Source: Baylisascaris procyonis
Taxonomy: Eukaryota; Nematoda; Chromadorea; Rhabditida; Ascarididae
Direction: 5' to 3'
Length of the DNA stretch: 64,000 nt
NCBI GenBank assembly: GCA_037389465.1
Contig: JAZARR010000229.1
Location: forward strand, 2,207,501 to 2,271,500
The position numbers were made by a program, and so were the translations under genes. The notes beneath the pieces were generated by a model. That model did not search any database and was not told the DNA's origin. It worked only from the letters and a program-made list of their open reading frames with translations. Below are positions 52,801-64,000 of the stretch, piece after piece; positions within the stretch are counted from its first letter, which is position 1, and every line of letters begins with the position of its first letter.

Positions 52801-55800
52801 ATGTGTTGAATGAAACGTGTGTGAGGGTGATGTTGTTTGAATAAATGAGATAGAACGTTGTCAAAGGTGAGCATGGCATGTGCTAATTGCATTGCGGCCA
52901 ATTGTTAAAACACTGAAGCATTTCATTTCTTGAATGATCGCCCATCAAAATTTATGCTTAAATAGACGTGCGGCAAAGATTCAATTCGCATTTTATAATC
53001 ATAAAAGCGCTAATCGAAACAATTAGTTTAGAGGAATCATTGTGCATTATTCATTGAATGAATCATTTTTGGTGGGAAAGAAATGATTCAGAACTATTCT
53101 CGAATGTGAAGTCGTTATATGTTTTCATAGAAATCATGCAAAACAATTTTTATTAAAAAAGCACATTTTATCGTACCCGACACTTATACCCCCACCCCCC
53201 CCCCCCACTCACCCCCATTTCCCGTTTCATTGGACTGCAATAAAAAGATTCTCGATTGGCCTCTTTAACGGCCATTTTTAAATGCTTTCAGCAATCTGAT
53301 TTTCAATGCTCTAAAGCTTTTTTATGAGGGTTTGCATTGTGATTAGTTAGATGGGAGGTAACGGCATTGTGCTGCTGTCCACTTGTTGTGATGTGTCCAT
53401 CTTCATCCGATTTGCCTCGTTCACCATTTCCTGTTGATTTTTTGGTCGTGAACAAGTGCCGATATCTCCTGAGCTCATACATTATTAGATTTGGTTTTTA
53501 TATTTCATTGACAGCATTCTCTGGTTTCAGTTTCATATTCCCTGTTGCATCGTTGTTCATGCAACCCACTTTGTTGACTCGCTTACAGAGGCGTTGTGAC
53601 GCCATTATCTATTTAGTAAAAATACTTCGGCGATAAACGATTGGGGAGGATTTTGGATTCTAGGATTTGAAGGATTCTAAACTAACCCATTTGTAGAGGT
53701 TAAATGAGGCACATTTAAGAGAATATAGTTTGGGTATTGCTGGTCAAACACATGCATCGCCGACATCCTCCTGTCATAGTTTGTGAAGAGAGTGCGGTAC
53801 TTAAAATAGTCATTTGCAGATCTCAGAGAAGCAGCATACTGAGTTGCAACAGCTACGTCGTCACATAAGGTCATGCTTCGAGTCGATCTCTTGCTTTCTG
53901 ATGCCGCATCCAGGTCTACGTGTGTCGACTAGCCCTCTTTTCCGAGGGCAGATCAGCGGTTCGTTTTTATTTAATTCTTGCATTGAAACAGCGCTCTTGT
54001 TAACCATATATTCAAGAAACAAGCAGATCGTTAACGACACAAATCGAAGGCAGATCATCAACCATTTATGGTTCCAGTGAAATCGTTTACCCTTTAGAAA
54101 TCGACTCCTCTCTGGTTACCAACGGAGCTTTTCGCTCCTGTAGGAGATATCGCTTTTCAGACCGGTCGTTTTTCATTTTCTTGTTTTTAAACGTATATTC
54201 GTTGTGTTCCTCTCGCTGTTTAGAGCAAAAGAAGCTATGGTGTCGACTGGGCATGTGCATTTGGTTATTTTACGGCGTGTTGGGAGTAGGTACCTCTTTG
54301 TCTGTGTTTATGGTAAGCTGAAATAGTTGCGACAACATTTTGCATGCGACCAGCGATATATCACACTTAGCTGCCAGACAGCTGCCACTATCGCCCACTT
54401 TTGTAGGATGTGACAAGTGCATTGTGGAATGCCTGCTATAATTAGGTGGTGAGTGATATGTAGCAAGAATCATTGGGCAACTCGCATTTTGAAAGTGTGA
54501 AGCAGATGGGTTTGATGTTATTAAAATTTGGTTGCAAATGGCTCAAGGAAGTGAGAGCGTAAACTAATTTTCTGAGAGGGCATACTTTCAGAGATCGAGC
54601 TCGAGTTCCAGCAGCAGTTGCGATCGTTGGTACCTCGCCTTCTTGATGGACGCAACTTGGTGATGAAGAAAATAAATGGACATGAAATCACTTGTCGCGA
54701 ATTGCTCGAGTACTTTCGAGTATGTTTTTATGCCTTTTGCTGTTATTATTTAAAAAAGCTTCTCATTGCACTTCATGTTTTCCTAAGAAAACATCAAAAA
54801 GAATGCTGTTCACGTGAATCACAATTTTTCACCAGATGAAGTTCAGATTCGAGATTGTGTTTTCAGCTGTCCCACTTATCTGTTTCCACCTATCAGTTGT
54901 TCTAGAATTCTGTGATTGAATGCTCAGAAATATGCTCTCGTCGATGGTGGTATCGGTGTTCAGTATTATGGCTTTCAGGTCTGAGCTAATTCTTTACAAA
55001 TAATCAAAAAATTGCTTCAGGCATACATCAACATTTTCCAAGGAGAGGAACTGCCCGAGCCGAAGTCGATGCTTATGGTATGTACTTTCAATACTGCACA
55101 CATTGCTTGCACATGAAGTAGTTGTACTCTGCATTACGCTAAGCTGGATTAAATACGTTCTGAGCATTACGTTTCGGGTGCTGAATGCCGTTCGTTTCGT
55201 TGAGAGCTGTGCAAAACGACACTAAACGATCCCACAATTGCGGCGATATGCACTGATATAGAAGGAGCTGAATCACTATTTTGCATAAATGTCACTCATT
55301 TCTCTCTCACCGATAAATAGACGTCGGCATTTGCCTATATGATGTAGTGTAAATTTGATTGTGCACTGGAATTGGTTATGTCGTACCATTTTTTTATGAT
55401 TGGGTGGCAACTTTCGGATGTTTATAACGCTGAATAAGAGATCTCTTAGGGTTCAAAGTTTGTACTGAAATCCTCTCGATGACATCGTTCATTGAAGTTT
55501 CCCGATAGAGAAACTTGTTCCTTCTATTTTGATGGTTCTTTGAGGAGAACGATAGCAATTTTAAATGGCCATCGCCTACGGTCTAATTTTGGTGCAGACG
55601 AAGAACCTACTCGGATTTTCACAAATAAACAGTGTCGGATTCACTCATACCAAGTCAGAAACCAAAGAAACCAAATCCGTTAGGGCAGCCTTACGCATAT
55701 TTTAGGAGCATCTCTAGCACACTTTTTGTGTATTAAAAGAAGAAACCGAAGCCTCGAACTTTCGCAACTAGTTTCAGAAGGTTACGAAGTAATAAGTTGA

Positions 55801-58573
55801 TGTTGTTTTGTGGTAGTCTAAGAATGCGTCTGAATCTGAACAAAGTGGTTGGTTCTTCATTGCTGAATTAGCAAAGGAATGAGTCTGCTAGATGGCTAAC
55901 TGCTTTCCGGACCATCTTCAATTGTAGTTCACCTCTTGAATTTGATATGTTTCCCATTATAGAGAGTTAATATTTTGCCAAGACCCCTCACTCATACTCA
56001 AGCTTCAATATAGTCACTTGAGGTCATTGCCGTTGGATAAAGGGGGCATGAATTGATGCCTCAGAGACAGTTAGTTAATCATGTTTTGTTTCACTGAATG
56101 AGTATCGAAGTTTTTCTGGTGTAGCTTTATTATTTCGGCTAAGGGATGCTGCGTTTTATTTGTCGGCCGCGGTGCTTCAACTCGCCATTGAGTATGTGCG
56201 CTATTGGAAACAAGTTGAGGTTGACTGTATTTCAGGCAACCGCAGAGGCAAACAATCTTGCTGCGGTATCGAGTGCAAAAGCGCATTATGTGAGGCAAAT
56301 GGAGGAGGTATCCCTTTTTTGCTCATCTTATCCATGTACCCAACCCTCACTCAACGGCACCTTAGTCGAATGTATTTTAATTTCAACAAGCAATTTAATT
56401 TCATTCAAATAAAGGAAGCAAACTTTTGATTGCCGTCACTATTAATGCAGCATCGATATTAATTGAAGGTATGTGGCGGAGATGCACCATATATGAGTTC
56501 CAACGATCTGTCTGAACATCATGAGCACTGCCATAACGATGCGGTGCGTCTTTTCAAAAGCACTCGTAAAATGGGAGGTGCTGAGTTCTCACTTCAGTTC
56601 CTCGAGAGGCTCGATTGTGAAATTGAGGTTTGTGTTTATTCTTCGATTTGAGCACCTTTCTTGTTTTATTGCGTTCCACCAAGACATAGTTGTGGTGCAT
56701 TTACTGGCCCGAAATGTGGGGGCAAGAAGAGGATTATGGCATATGCCAAGCCAAACAGGTGCGAGATTTAAACGTTTTATCTTTGACGCCGTTGATGTTG
56801 ACGATGCTTGGAAGTAATATGTATGGTCAAATAGGAGAGGAGATGCAGTGTCACAAAGATTAGAAACTGTTTAATGATGCCTTAGGCCAAGAACCATACC
56901 ATTCAGGAATCTCCGGCGAGGTGCACATACGAGGCAATTGTGTATCCAATCTTTGCATTTTGCGTCTTATCCAATGTTCATGATATTTTTTGGTGGTGGT
57001 GATGGGAGGGAATGAGGAGATACTACTTCAAAATAATGGGGATGTGTTAGGTCATTGTCTTATCATTGTCTAATCCTCTTGGCTGAATTTACGCATTTTC
57101 TGTCAATATAAAATGTTCATTCGACACTAACAGTGGGAAGCGAATAATAGAAATTAGTGGATTTATCTCGAGTTGTTGATGAAGAGAACAAGAATCGTGA
57201 TTTAGTGGGCAAAAAGGTTTGGGGTGTTATCGTTGCTTAGTGAGAAATGTTTATATTGTCTTGTTGGTCTCGACGAGTAGCTATCAGGAAAGGCAGTATG
57301 ACTGGGAAGTGCCTCGGGAATAGGCCGTGCGAACAGTAGAATTTGGTTGTAATCGAGCCATCTGGTGGGGAAAAGAATTTTGGAGATGCTATCCTCTGTG
57401 CACTGCCTTTCTTCTTGCTTATTTGGAAGTGAGAACAAACTGAGCTGTTTACATTGTTATAGAGCTCAATAGACAATATCGTTTAGGGTGTCAGTTTTGT
57501 TACATTTAGGTTGACTATGTGAGGTGCTTATGTGAGATATTTTAACACTATACATGCATATGAGCCTAAGTAATAAATATAGTTTTTATATAAGTAAAGC
57601 ATTGAAGTACATTGATGAATGGTGTTAATCTTGCCTGGTGATTGATGATTATTACTGTTATTATTTTAGTTGTATTGGTTAAATATTCAACCAAATCCAT
57701 ATCACTAAATATTTGTAAGATAAAGTGTTTCGTATTTTGCATTTTGAGCTCAATTCTTGGTTGAATTGTTTTTGAGAGATTTTCACTTAATTGTTGTGGA
57801 TCCTATTCGACAAAAAATTTCATTTCTTTTCAATGAATGCAAAATTTTCTCCCAATTTCACGACAATGATTTATGTTGAGTTTCAATTGAAACGCATTCT
57901 GAGTTGCAGGAGCAATACGAAAGTTTTATTAAAGTGAACAACAGCAAGAATTTATTCAAATCGATGCGCACTCCCGCTGTGTTGGTCGCCTTTATGATAT
58001 TCGACTATATCATACAGCAGTTCTTCCAGATCATCGGACTCGACACCATTGCTGGACTGTTTTCAGCCGCTCTTTGCATTGGTTAATTCTTACTTTGAAC
58101 AATTTATAGCATTCACTTAGTAAATGTTTTATATTGGCTGCTTCACATCCCGTTATGTAACAGTATACGAAAAGGGATCGCCGATGGGTAATGCTTGCAG
58201 CGTATATCTGACTCGTTTCTACGGCATTATCTGAACCCACTGATCTAGAAGCGGAATTGTTTTTAGGTTGCCGTACAAGTGAGTATGGTTGAATTGGTAG
58301 CTATGGTTTTAGGTTTTCTGAACTACAATGACAAACTTCCCTTCCATATAGTAGGTTTCATTGAGCTTTGAAAGGTCGTTTTTTTCGTGACCTAGTTGTC
58401 TTGCAGCAATAGCGGCATTATGCACTTGGGCCTATTCGAGGTATAGTGGCAACTTGCGAGATGCAGGTGTTATGGTCGATGAGGCGGTTACATGGGCTTG
58501 GCACAATTTCCTTTCTTCACTCACCCAGGAAGGTGTACACAGGGCGGTCGCCATCGGACACAGGCTAGCACAG
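47894..58573 (+). CDS. atln-1: Atlastin GTPase (ER membrane fusion), 12 exons, C-terminal tail unresolved
   Basis: Atlastin is an integral ER GTPase of the dynamin superfamily that dimerises across membranes and fuses ER tubules; human ATL1 is mutated in spastic paraplegia 3A. Exons are 47894-48112, 48336-48489, 49198-49376, 49969-50076, 51218-51310, 53820-53958, 54592-54719, 55021-55077, 56236-56307, 56469-56627, 57910-58081 and 58407-58573, 1647 bases or 549 codons with compatible phases. Motifs: P-loop GAFRKGKS (81-88), switch I SERETSGI (126-133), switch II DTQG (156-159), RDW (227-229), a middle helical domain, and a hydrophobic hairpin at about 459-503. Human ATL1 has 558 residues, so only a short tail is missing. 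A donor GTATGT follows the last exon. Possible tiny terminal exons at 58713-58739 or 60581-60628 are guesses. Switch II reads DTQGAFD where human has DTQGTFD. Confidence 0.95.
48336..48489 (+). CDS. atln-1: atln-1 exon 2 (P-loop)
   Basis: Residues 74-124. [20 protein letters not shown] is the nucleotide-binding P-loop, followed by [10 protein letters not shown]. Acceptor TTTTTCAG. Ends in phase 1 before GTATCA. Confidence 0.95.
49198..49376 (+). CDS. atln-1: atln-1 exon 3 (switch I and II)
   Basis: Residues 125-184: [16 protein letters not shown] (switch I) and [20 protein letters not shown] (switch II). The conserved GGSERE junction forces an unusual acceptor, ATTTAAG. Donor GTATTC. Confidence 0.94.
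49840..49891. repeat. (TA)n microsatellite
   Basis: Two AT blocks (about 14 and 34 bases) separated by ACACC, in atln-1 intron 3, ending about 75 bases before the exon 4 acceptor. Confidence 0.92.
49969..50076 (+). CDS. atln-1: atln-1 exon 4
   Basis: Residues 185-220: [20 protein letters not shown], then [16 protein letters not shown]. Very close to human ATL1. Acceptor CATTTCCAG, donor GTGAAT. Confidence 0.95.
50077..51217 (+). other. atln-1: atln-1 intron 4
   Basis: 1.14 kb. A pyrimidine-rich patch at about 51051-51096 is the only notable feature. No exon seen. Confidence 0.8.
51218..51310 (+). CDS. atln-1: atln-1 exon 5 (RD motif)
   Basis: Residues 221-251: [20 protein letters not shown] with the guanine-specificity RD pair (227-228), then [11 protein letters not shown]. 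Acceptor ATTTCAG, donor GTTCGT. Confidence 0.95.
51311..53819 (+). other. atln-1: atln-1 intron 5
   Basis: The longest atlastin intron, 2.5 kb. It holds a C-rich run at 53189-53217. ORFs here lack motifs, and the flanking exons join conserved sequence directly. Confidence 0.8.
53189..53217. repeat. poly-C tract
   Basis: About 29 bases of C with A and ACTCA interruptions. It is G-rich on the non-coding strand, in atln-1 intron 5. Confidence 0.85.
53820..53958 (+). CDS. atln-1: atln-1 exon 6
   Basis: Residues 252-297: [20 protein letters not shown], then [16 protein letters not shown], the end of the GTPase domain. Acceptor ATTTGCAG. Ends in phase 1 before GTTCGT. Confidence 0.94.
54592..54719 (+). 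CDS. atln-1: atln-1 exon 7
   Basis: [20 protein letters not shown], then [18 protein letters not shown], the linker into the middle domain. Acceptor ACTTTCAG, donor GTATGT. Confidence 0.94.
55021..55077 (+). CDS. atln-1: atln-1 exon 8 (small)
   Basis: A 57-base exon encoding [19 protein letters not shown], closely matching the AYIKIYQGEELPHPKSMLQ segment of human ATL1. Acceptor TTGCTTCAG, donor GTATGT. Confidence 0.95.
55078..56235 (+). other. atln-1: atln-1 intron 8
   Basis: 1.16 kb, nothing recognisable. Confidence 0.8.
56236..56307 (+). CDS. atln-1: atln-1 exon 9
   Basis: 24 codons: [19 protein letters not shown], then RQMEE. Acceptor TATTTCAG, donor GTATCC. Confidence 0.94.
56469..56627 (+). 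CDS. atln-1: atln-1 exon 10 (three-helix middle domain)
   Basis: Residues 384-436: [20 protein letters not shown], then [16 protein letters not shown]. The conserved MEE-VCGGD junction requires an AAG acceptor (ATTGAAG). Donor GTTTGT. Confidence 0.93.
56628..57909 (+). other. atln-1: atln-1 intron 10
   Basis: 1.28 kb, nothing recognisable. Confidence 0.8.
57910..58081 (+). CDS. atln-1: atln-1 exon 11 (first membrane segment)
   Basis: Residues 437-493: [20 protein letters not shown], then a hydrophobic stretch from [11 protein letters not shown] through [17 protein letters not shown], the ER-membrane hairpin. Acceptor GAGTTGCAG, donor GTTAAT. Confidence 0.94.
58407..58573 (+). CDS. atln-1: atln-1 exon 12 (second membrane segment, cytosolic helix)
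   Basis: Completes the hairpin ([20 protein letters not shown]), then [14 protein letters not shown] and the C-terminal amphipathic segment. Acceptor GTCTTGCAG. It ends in phase 0 at a strong GTATGT donor, so at least one more coding exon follows. Confidence 0.93.
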
Positions 58574-61500
58574 GTATGTCGATGCCTTATTTTTTATCTT
58601 TTTGACCTCGGAATGGAGAGTATTGCTGCGAACAAATATTAACTTTAAGTTGCAGTTTGTTTCATTTCTGTTCTGTTACGAAAGCAGTGGATTTGCTCAA
58701 TGTTGTTTGCAGTTAAGGGGGGTTGCACGTATTAGTTAATCCAGTATTCAATATTAGAATTGAGCCTGATCGGTGATGCTGCTCGAATGTATGGCAGTAT
58801 TTCGTAGTGAGGGGTGCGGAGTCTATATTTTTGCTTTGGACAAATAGCCTGTAATGGAGCTGAAGCAATTACCGCCTTCTTCCCTTTAAAAGAACAAACA
58901 ATAGTGCAATAAGTATAACAGGGAAAAAGGGAACATAAGAAAGGCGTTTTCAAAAGAAAACATTCGATATTTGAAGGCGTAAATTGTGCGTTTGTAACAT
59001 ACGCAAGTTCACATGCTAATTGTAAGTCCTAATTGAATAGAGGTTCTTCATTAAAATAACTCCCTCTTCTCTTATATTTCTGAGGTGTTAAAAAGTTGTT
59101 TATTGAAGTTTTATAATCATTCAGCAACTTGAATTTTGAGAATGTTTGAAATAATTTTATAAGCGGCTTGTTTATGGTTTTGTAGCAAACAGAATTAACT
59201 CGTAAATGCGAGCAAAAGATCGGAAGTCCAGGGTTGGAAAGTGTTTCTCCTACATCGAGAACTTGAGGAAATGAGCTTGCTCCTCTCCCACCATTTCCCG
59301 GACGGGACAGTAGGGCACAAATTCGTTCTTCCATACTGTCCTTCCATTATAAGGAACTGAAAAACAAAGCGAGCTGGGGTGATGATTTATCGTTAATTGA
59401 TGTGTTGACATATGATTCGTGCTATCCACTATGCATAGGCGAACGAAATTGGTTTACTGCCTCGAAATATGAGATGTAACTGGATTGATCGATGTGTGAC
59501 CTAACATTCTGCACAGATCTCCTTTTTTTTCCACGTTCCCTTCCCCACTGTTGTTTTCTTTTCATGCTGTTGCTTTAACTCGGTTGTGACTTCAGTATGG
59601 AGTCGAACTTCGACTTCTAACTGCCGTTACCCTATTTAGGACGGGGTGGGGGGGGAGGAGGTTAAACTCATCTGGAATGTAAAACTGTTTGATACTGGAG
59701 TATCATGGTGGTGCATCAACATGCGATAATAATGTCGTCCTTTTTTGCTAGTTGAAGTTCTCTTATTTACTCTTGATTAGCACTGGTGAGAGGTCGAAGA
59801 AGTTGGGCAGATCGAACAATCGACCATCACCTAGGCCGATAACTGACGAAAGATGATCTCAAATGGAATGAATGATTTGCAGAATGGTTCGGCGAATCAT
59901 TTAAGGGATGCAGCATCGAGGCACAAGAAGAGACAATAGGCGATGGTGGTATGTGTGATTGATTTAATGTTCAACTCAAACAAACCTCCATCGATCGCGT
60001 TTCCAGTGTTTTCTCGTGCGAATCTGCTTGTAAATACGATGTGCCACGGCTCTCGTTTGCCTTTCGATGCGAATCCCTCCCTCCTCTCATTTCGGGTTTT
60101 TGATGCTCGTCTCTTTATGCTTTCCCTCATTCATCCTCTTACATATTTCGGTTTTATTTTAATAGATCGTACACCCTTTTTTACATGTTTAGCGTTAAAT
60201 TTAGATGTTTGTCACATGTTGCATCAGTGCTCTCCGGGTAAGATGGACTCAATTTCAATTTTTATGTGGTATCATCCGATTGGTACGTTCCTCAGACGAC
60301 CTGTAACTTTAGTCATTTTATGATAATATGCAAAAACTTTGGTCGCTTAGCAATTCGGTGGACAGTTTGGGGTTTTGTTTAGAAAGGTGAATGATTTCCT
60401 GCACGTTCATTTTATGATTCCATACGCTTGAAGAGTGGCCTTCCATCAGTGGGTGCTTTCATCGGAGGGCTGTTGTGCTCTAGCTAGCATGTTTCTTACA
60501 TTCATCGATGTTGTGGTGTCAGTCCGTTGTGCTACACAGTGTTTCAACCATTTAAAAACTATTGCTTATTAAATTAGCAGAAGGAATTATTACCTGTGCC
60601 GTCACCTCTAAGGAACAAGCATTTATAATGCCCCATTTTCTTTGGATCTCATTGAAGGAGGAAATGTGCACAATCCATTTGAGAAGAAACGCAGAGCAGC
60701 ACAACGGTGACCGGCTTATTTCATTAGAGCAGCGTTTATTCTTTGAACGGTCGGGCATATTCGAGTTCTACTCTCGATTGGCACGTTCAACAGAACGGAC
60801 TCGCTTCTTCCTCTTTTCTATTTCAATTTTTTAAACCCGATCGATGGTCGTCTTCTAAGTTTATAAGGCTAGATTGAAATGGGGTTTAATTTGGTTTGTT
60901 TAGCCCGATGCGCCAAGTGTGTTGTGGAAATCGAGCACTAAAAGTTCCCATTACTAGATTTTTAGTGACCAATAAAAGTATATAGTTTTGATGCGTGCCT
61001 CTGTGCCCGTTTCTCGATCCGGGGGAGGGGAAGGGATGGTTCTACGTATTGCTGTCTCCAATACGAGTAGGAACGAGGAGGAAACGACAGTGACTAGTAC
61101 GAATATTAGAGAGGGGTTGGCGTATGTATTGGGTATAATGTTTCTTAGATATTAATGAAAAGTCGGTGAAATCTGTTGAAATATTAAATAAAATAGTTTG
61201 GGGCCCAAGATATCATCAAGGTCGAAGACGATAGAGAGTGGAAGAAACTTCACTTATTACTTGTCCGGTCACTTCAATGTTCTGCATTAGGTCACTGTGG
61301 TGCTAGTTTATGGTACCGAGCTGCTAAAGTAGTCGTTAATCAGTTGTAAAATGGTTTTGAGTATCTAGTTGCAAATGGTTCTTTAAACTGCCAAATGGAA
61401 TAAAAGCGAAGTAGAGGGCTGCCCGTATTGTGTTCGAGTAAACAAAGTGGAGACGGATTCAGGCATAATGCCTTTTCAACAAATCCCAACGAATTGAGTG

Positions 61501-61601
61501 ATCTAGAAGGTTGCTGTGTACTGTTTTATGCATAAAGTCTTTGTGACCCGTTGTGAATGTCTTATAGTTGATGGAAGGGGGGAAGGGGGATTGAGTAATG
61601 T
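58574..61601. other. downstream of atlastin, terminal exon unresolved
   Basis: The last coding exon and 3' UTR of atln-1 should be here or further right. Two weak candidates follow CAG acceptors in the correct phase: LRGVARIS-stop at 58713-58739, and a frame starting KELLPVPSPL and ending at a stop at 60628. Neither has recognisable conservation. A G-rich run lies at 59642-59661. Confidence 0.4.
59642..59661. repeat. poly-G tract
   Basis: GGGGTGGGGGGGGAGGAGG-type run on the plus strand. Confidence 0.85.
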
Positions 61602-62060
61602 GTGGGTTTAGAGGTGTATACGATGAAGCGTTTTCAGTGTGTATGTTATTTGAAATGCGATGAAATGTTTGAATGCTTGCAACGGTTAGGTATGTGCTCA
61701 TGCCTTTGTGCTTATTCAGTTTGGTCACCTTCTCCCACATTTGTATATTTATCATATTGCTTTGTATTTCCAATGAGTGATGAATGTTCGGTTCGTTCAT
61801 TGCAATCAACGCTTATTGCCGATAAAGGTGTCAATCGACAACTATCGCCCACGTATTCCGATTATTTGTTGCGATTTTATTTTCATAATTTGCATATTGC
61901 ACCACGTGGAAATACTACAAGCAAATTAGAATATATAGACAATCGTCGAATTAGTAAACTAATAATGTATCCACCAATCAATTTTTCTGCTGTTCGACGT
62001 TTTGTGTGCATACCCGATGGCCAATTATTTGTGTTTAATTATGCTGATGCGACTAATTAG
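61602..62060 (+). CDS. anonymous ORF, 152 codons, doubtful
   Basis: One of the longest uninterrupted frames in the window. The second half (SDECSVRSLQ, NRQLSPTYSDYLLRF, CIPDGQLFVFNYADATN) looks somewhat protein-like, but codons are very AT-biased compared with the three real genes and I recognise no domain. An internal acceptor-like TTTTCAG lies near 61636. It could be a 3' exon or chance. Confidence 0.18.
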   Translation: MGLEVYTMKRFQCVCYLKCDEMFECLQRLGMCSCLCAYSVWSPSPTFVYLSYCFVFPMSDECSVRSLQSTLIADKGVNRQLSPTYSDYLLRFYFHNLHIAPRGNTTSKLEYIDNRRISKLIMYPPINFSAVRRFVCIPDGQLFVFNYADATN

Positions 62061-63780
62061 GAGTCATGTGGTCTATTGTTCAGTGGTTTGATAAGACAAG
62101 CCAGCTCTAGCAGATTTAATTGCCCGGTCGACCAAATACAATTGATGCGTCATGTGCCTTTGTGAGGGTTAACATTGAGCACAGAGCGCCTCTCCCATTT
62201 CATTTGCATAGTTAATTGGAGCTTACATTATTGACTAACCTGTTACCCACTCTGCAAGTTACTGCTGAAAAATTGATTCGGCCTCAGCCCCAAGGGTTAC
62301 TGTTAGTAGTAAAAACAACATAAAGTCTCATTAATTTATGCAATAAACGAGATGCAGTAGCCATTTGAATGTGAGATTATATGGCGTATCCGAAACTTAG
62401 TAATATAATAATCGTAATTTCTGTGATAATGTCCGATTGACTGGGGACATTTGGCATGTCGTTGTAGATTGCAGACAGCAATCAGTTTGCTTTGGAGTGT
62501 TTTGCATTGGTTCTGTTGGCCACGAATGCTAACGAATCACCCCAACTCATGAAAAGCTGAGTAAGTATCGTGCAAATCGTTGTTGTCAATAATCTATAAC
62601 AGATGTAACAATAATAGCATTATCTGTGAACAGTGGTAGATGCAGTTACTTTATTGAACGCGAAGAGGGATGAAAAGAGCAGTATCGCGATCCGTTGCGG
62701 TGTCGGAATTGCCGTTCGCACGATTTTCTTGTCCAATTGAATCTGTGATGGGATTTAGGAGCATTAAGTAGTTGATTTTATGCAAAATGTCGCAAATATA
62801 TGCATTCGAAGAAGGATAACGTCATTGATCTCAAAGCTTTCAAGAAGACAAAACGCCAACGAACAACCCTTTACTAAATGAATACCCGCACGAATGTACT
62901 CCGATCAACGAAATTGACATTGTAAAGAAGCGATGAAACAAGGATGGCTTCCACATTTCTGATCACCAGCCACTATTTAACCTTACGACTAGCATTTCTT
63001 CATTCCGCCAATGTGGTTCTCGTCCATATAGAAACGGTGGATGGATGAGCCAATAAGCTTGAAATACGACAGACATAAGAGTACAGCCGCTCATATTTTA
63101 CAGGATTCTTGAAGGTTGCACTACTACTGAAATAACTTGGAGTTTGTAACTATACAACTTATCCGCTGCTGAAACGAATGCACTAAAGAATTTGCTGGAG
63201 AAAATACATCTTCAAAAAATTTCCTTCTGGAGGGGGGACGGGGGAAGGGTTGCAGTGAACGACAAAACTTTTCTTCGCTTTAAGCAAGAAGTAATTCGTG
63301 TTCTGTAAAGGATTTTATTATATATACATTTTCAGTTATTTATTTACCGCAAATTAACATTTGATCATTATTGCTCATGAAAAACATGGAACTGTTTTTA
63401 AGGGATACCTGGCAGTGTTCGGAATTCATCGTTATCGCCTCGAGACTCCTTTGCCTAAATCTTAGGCCAGTGGACTCTCGGCACCAAAATCCCTGCACTC
63501 AAACCCTCTTGCAAGGGCCCTCATGGGTTTCCTCATCACATCAGGGATGTTAAGAAAGCTGATCCTTCCTTCGCGAGCTCTCCACTATATCGCGGAAACA
63601 TGAGTCAGTGCGCTCGAATGAGATACATTTGGATCGAACAGTATTACTGTAGAGAAAAACTATTGCAAAAGAGGATATCTGAATACAGTTGGCATAATCG
63701 GAAAATATAACGGATGATGGGACAGGTTGGAGATGAACGAGCTAACATCGATATTCTAAAAAGAAATTCCCCATATACAG
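62061..63780. other. no gene recognised
   Basis: AT-rich sequence without a supportable exon or RNA gene. The small ORF at 63371-63553 shows no motif. Confidence 0.5.
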
Positions 63781-63789
63781 TCAAACAAA

Positions 63790-64000
63790 GTATTAGAATT
63801 TGATGGAATCAAATAAAACATCGAAGCTAAGTAAAAATGAGATCCTTTATGAACTTTGCTTTCTTTTCAATCACGTCATTTCAACAATAAAACATTCTCA
63901 TGAATGGAAACTTGCAAATATCATCGTCATATGCAAAAATAATGGTGACACCAAAAATGTTCCAAATTGCAAGGCAATCGCTATTGCATTGCATGTGGAA
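63790..64000 (+). mobile_element. degraded non-LTR retrotransposon reverse transcriptase fragment
   Basis: From 63818 to the right edge a stop-free frame of 61 codons reads EILYELCFLFNHVISTIKHS, then HEWKLANIIVICKNNGDTKN and VPNCKAIAIA. This follows the LINE reverse transcriptase pattern: leucine-rich LFN helix, WK, hydrophobic strand, K-x-x-GD, N-(Y/C)-(R/K)-x-I. Just upstream FDGI (like the conserved PDGI) sits in a neighbouring frame, and the frames disagree by one base, so the copy is frameshifted. The conserved Pro and Tyr of NYRPIS are replaced. The element continues beyond the window. Confidence 0.55.

Noticed and set aside
59943..60323. 126-codon plus-strand ORF downstream of atlastin
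   Set aside because: No motif, no supported splice borders, and a length that chance allows in 64 kb read in six frames.

Overview
This window reads as nuclear DNA of an invertebrate animal, most likely a nematode. It is AT-rich and genes are sparse. All three recognisable genes are cut into short exons by introns of about 160 to 3,800 bases. No operon, ribosome binding site, CRISPR array, prophage or other bacterial feature is present. The nematode assignment is an inference. It rests on the protein relationships, on short polypyrimidine-CAG 3' splice sites, and on acceptor-like sites just upstream of two start codons that could receive a spliced leader.

Layout from left to right. (1) Positions 688-7351, minus strand: csn-5, the deneddylase subunit of the COP9 signalosome. 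Six exons are resolved with matching phases (305 codons, complete JAMM motif); the last exon is not in view. (2) 7352-12022: intergenic, with no gene I can support. (3) 12023-26442, minus strand: a PCTAIRE-class cyclin-dependent kinase (CDK16/17/18; C. elegans pct-1). Ten exons give a phase-consistent open frame of 537 residues with every kinase motif intact. An extra exon at 23611-23794 could give an alternative N-terminus. (4) 26443-47893: a 21 kb AT-rich interval between two divergent genes. It holds simple repeats, a long pyrimidine tract and two isolated exon-like ORFs of unknown function. (5) 47894-58573, plus strand: atlastin (atln-1), the dynamin-like GTPase that fuses ER membranes. 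Twelve exons are resolved (549 codons) and only the short C-terminal tail is missing. (6) 58574-64000: mostly non-coding, with one anonymous ORF of 152 codons. At the right edge is a frameshifted fragment of a non-LTR retrotransposon reverse transcriptase.

The three genes are conserved housekeeping or neuronal genes (protein turnover, presynaptic transport, ER shape). Nothing in the sequence links them into a pathway or operon. I did not find a convincing new biological system. The observations most worth following are the candidate alternative first exon of the kinase, the raised share of AAG-type 3' splice sites, the G-run and hairpin structures inside kinase introns, the many long C/G homopolymers in otherwise AT-rich DNA, and the two orphan exon candidates. 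Exon borders were placed by eye from splice motifs, reading phase and remembered family conservation; none has been checked against transcripts.
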